Assembly (NCBI GenBank): GCA_905371865.1
Contig: CAJPNA010000019.1
Coordinates: 1-13,284, forward strand
Origin: an uncultured Carnobacterium sp.
GTDB taxonomy: Bacteria; Bacillota; Bacilli; Lactobacillales; Aerococcaceae
Direction: 5' to 3'
Length of the DNA stretch: 13,284 nt
In this document: positions 13,258 to 13,284 of the stretch, piece by piece
Position numbering within the stretch: position 1 is the first letter of the stretch
Layout: each line of letters starts with the position of its first letter
Position numbers and translations under genes: made by a program
Notes under the pieces: model-generated
The model's database searches: none
Seen by the model: the letters and a program-made list of their open reading frames with translations, nothing else
Told to the model about the DNA's origin: nothing

Positions 13258-13284
13258 AAATAAAAAGCTTTTTAGCAAAAAAGT

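Overview
This window is the replication-origin region of a low-GC Gram-positive chromosome. The gene order is jag–yidC–rnpA–rpmH read leftwards, then oriC, then dnaA–dnaN–yaaA–recF–gyrB–gyrA read rightwards. This is the conserved Bacillota origin layout. The protein sequences, A/T-rich codon choice, lipoprotein-type YidC and strong TTGACA-N17-TATAAT promoter fit Lactobacillales. A Carnobacteriaceae-like genus such as Granulicatella is my guess, not something I can prove from this sequence.

Layout. Positions 1-2311 carry the leftward rpmH operon: ribosomal protein L34, the RNase P protein, the YidC membrane insertase and the RNA-binding protein Jag/KhpB. Jag runs off the window edge, and its last 34 bases look chimeric. 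Positions 2312-2755 are an AT-rich, gene-free stretch packed with DnaA boxes. dnaA follows. The dnaA–dnaN gap holds a second DnaA-box cluster, a GC-rich patch and TAC/TAT triplets that match the DnaA-trio unwinding element. dnaN ends in a strong terminator. After about 200 bp of AT-rich inverted repeats, a new promoter drives the tightly packed yaaA–recF–gyrB–gyrA run. Replication genes on both sides are transcribed away from the origin, co-directionally with the forks.

Positions 11768-13284 are different: accessory, decayed and rich in secondary structure. Just after gyrA come a bounded 96-nt fold and then four consecutive long hairpins (11887-12180). In that set the first arm can pair with either of two partners. 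I do not recognise this as a known RNA family, and it is the best candidate for something undescribed. A palindromic repeat occurs three times here (11799, 12214, 13222). The rest holds a relic of what looks like an IS3-family element, a 69-codon membrane-protein gene preceded by decayed reading frames that could be an old bacteriocin-type locus, and a 26-codon hydrophobic peptide gene with its own promoter, Shine-Dalgarno and terminator hairpin.

How the genes fit together: DnaA opens the origin, DnaN clamps the polymerase, RecF handles gaps and stalled forks, and GyrA/GyrB relax supercoils ahead of the fork. The opposite arm supplies ribosome, tRNA-processing and membrane-insertion functions.
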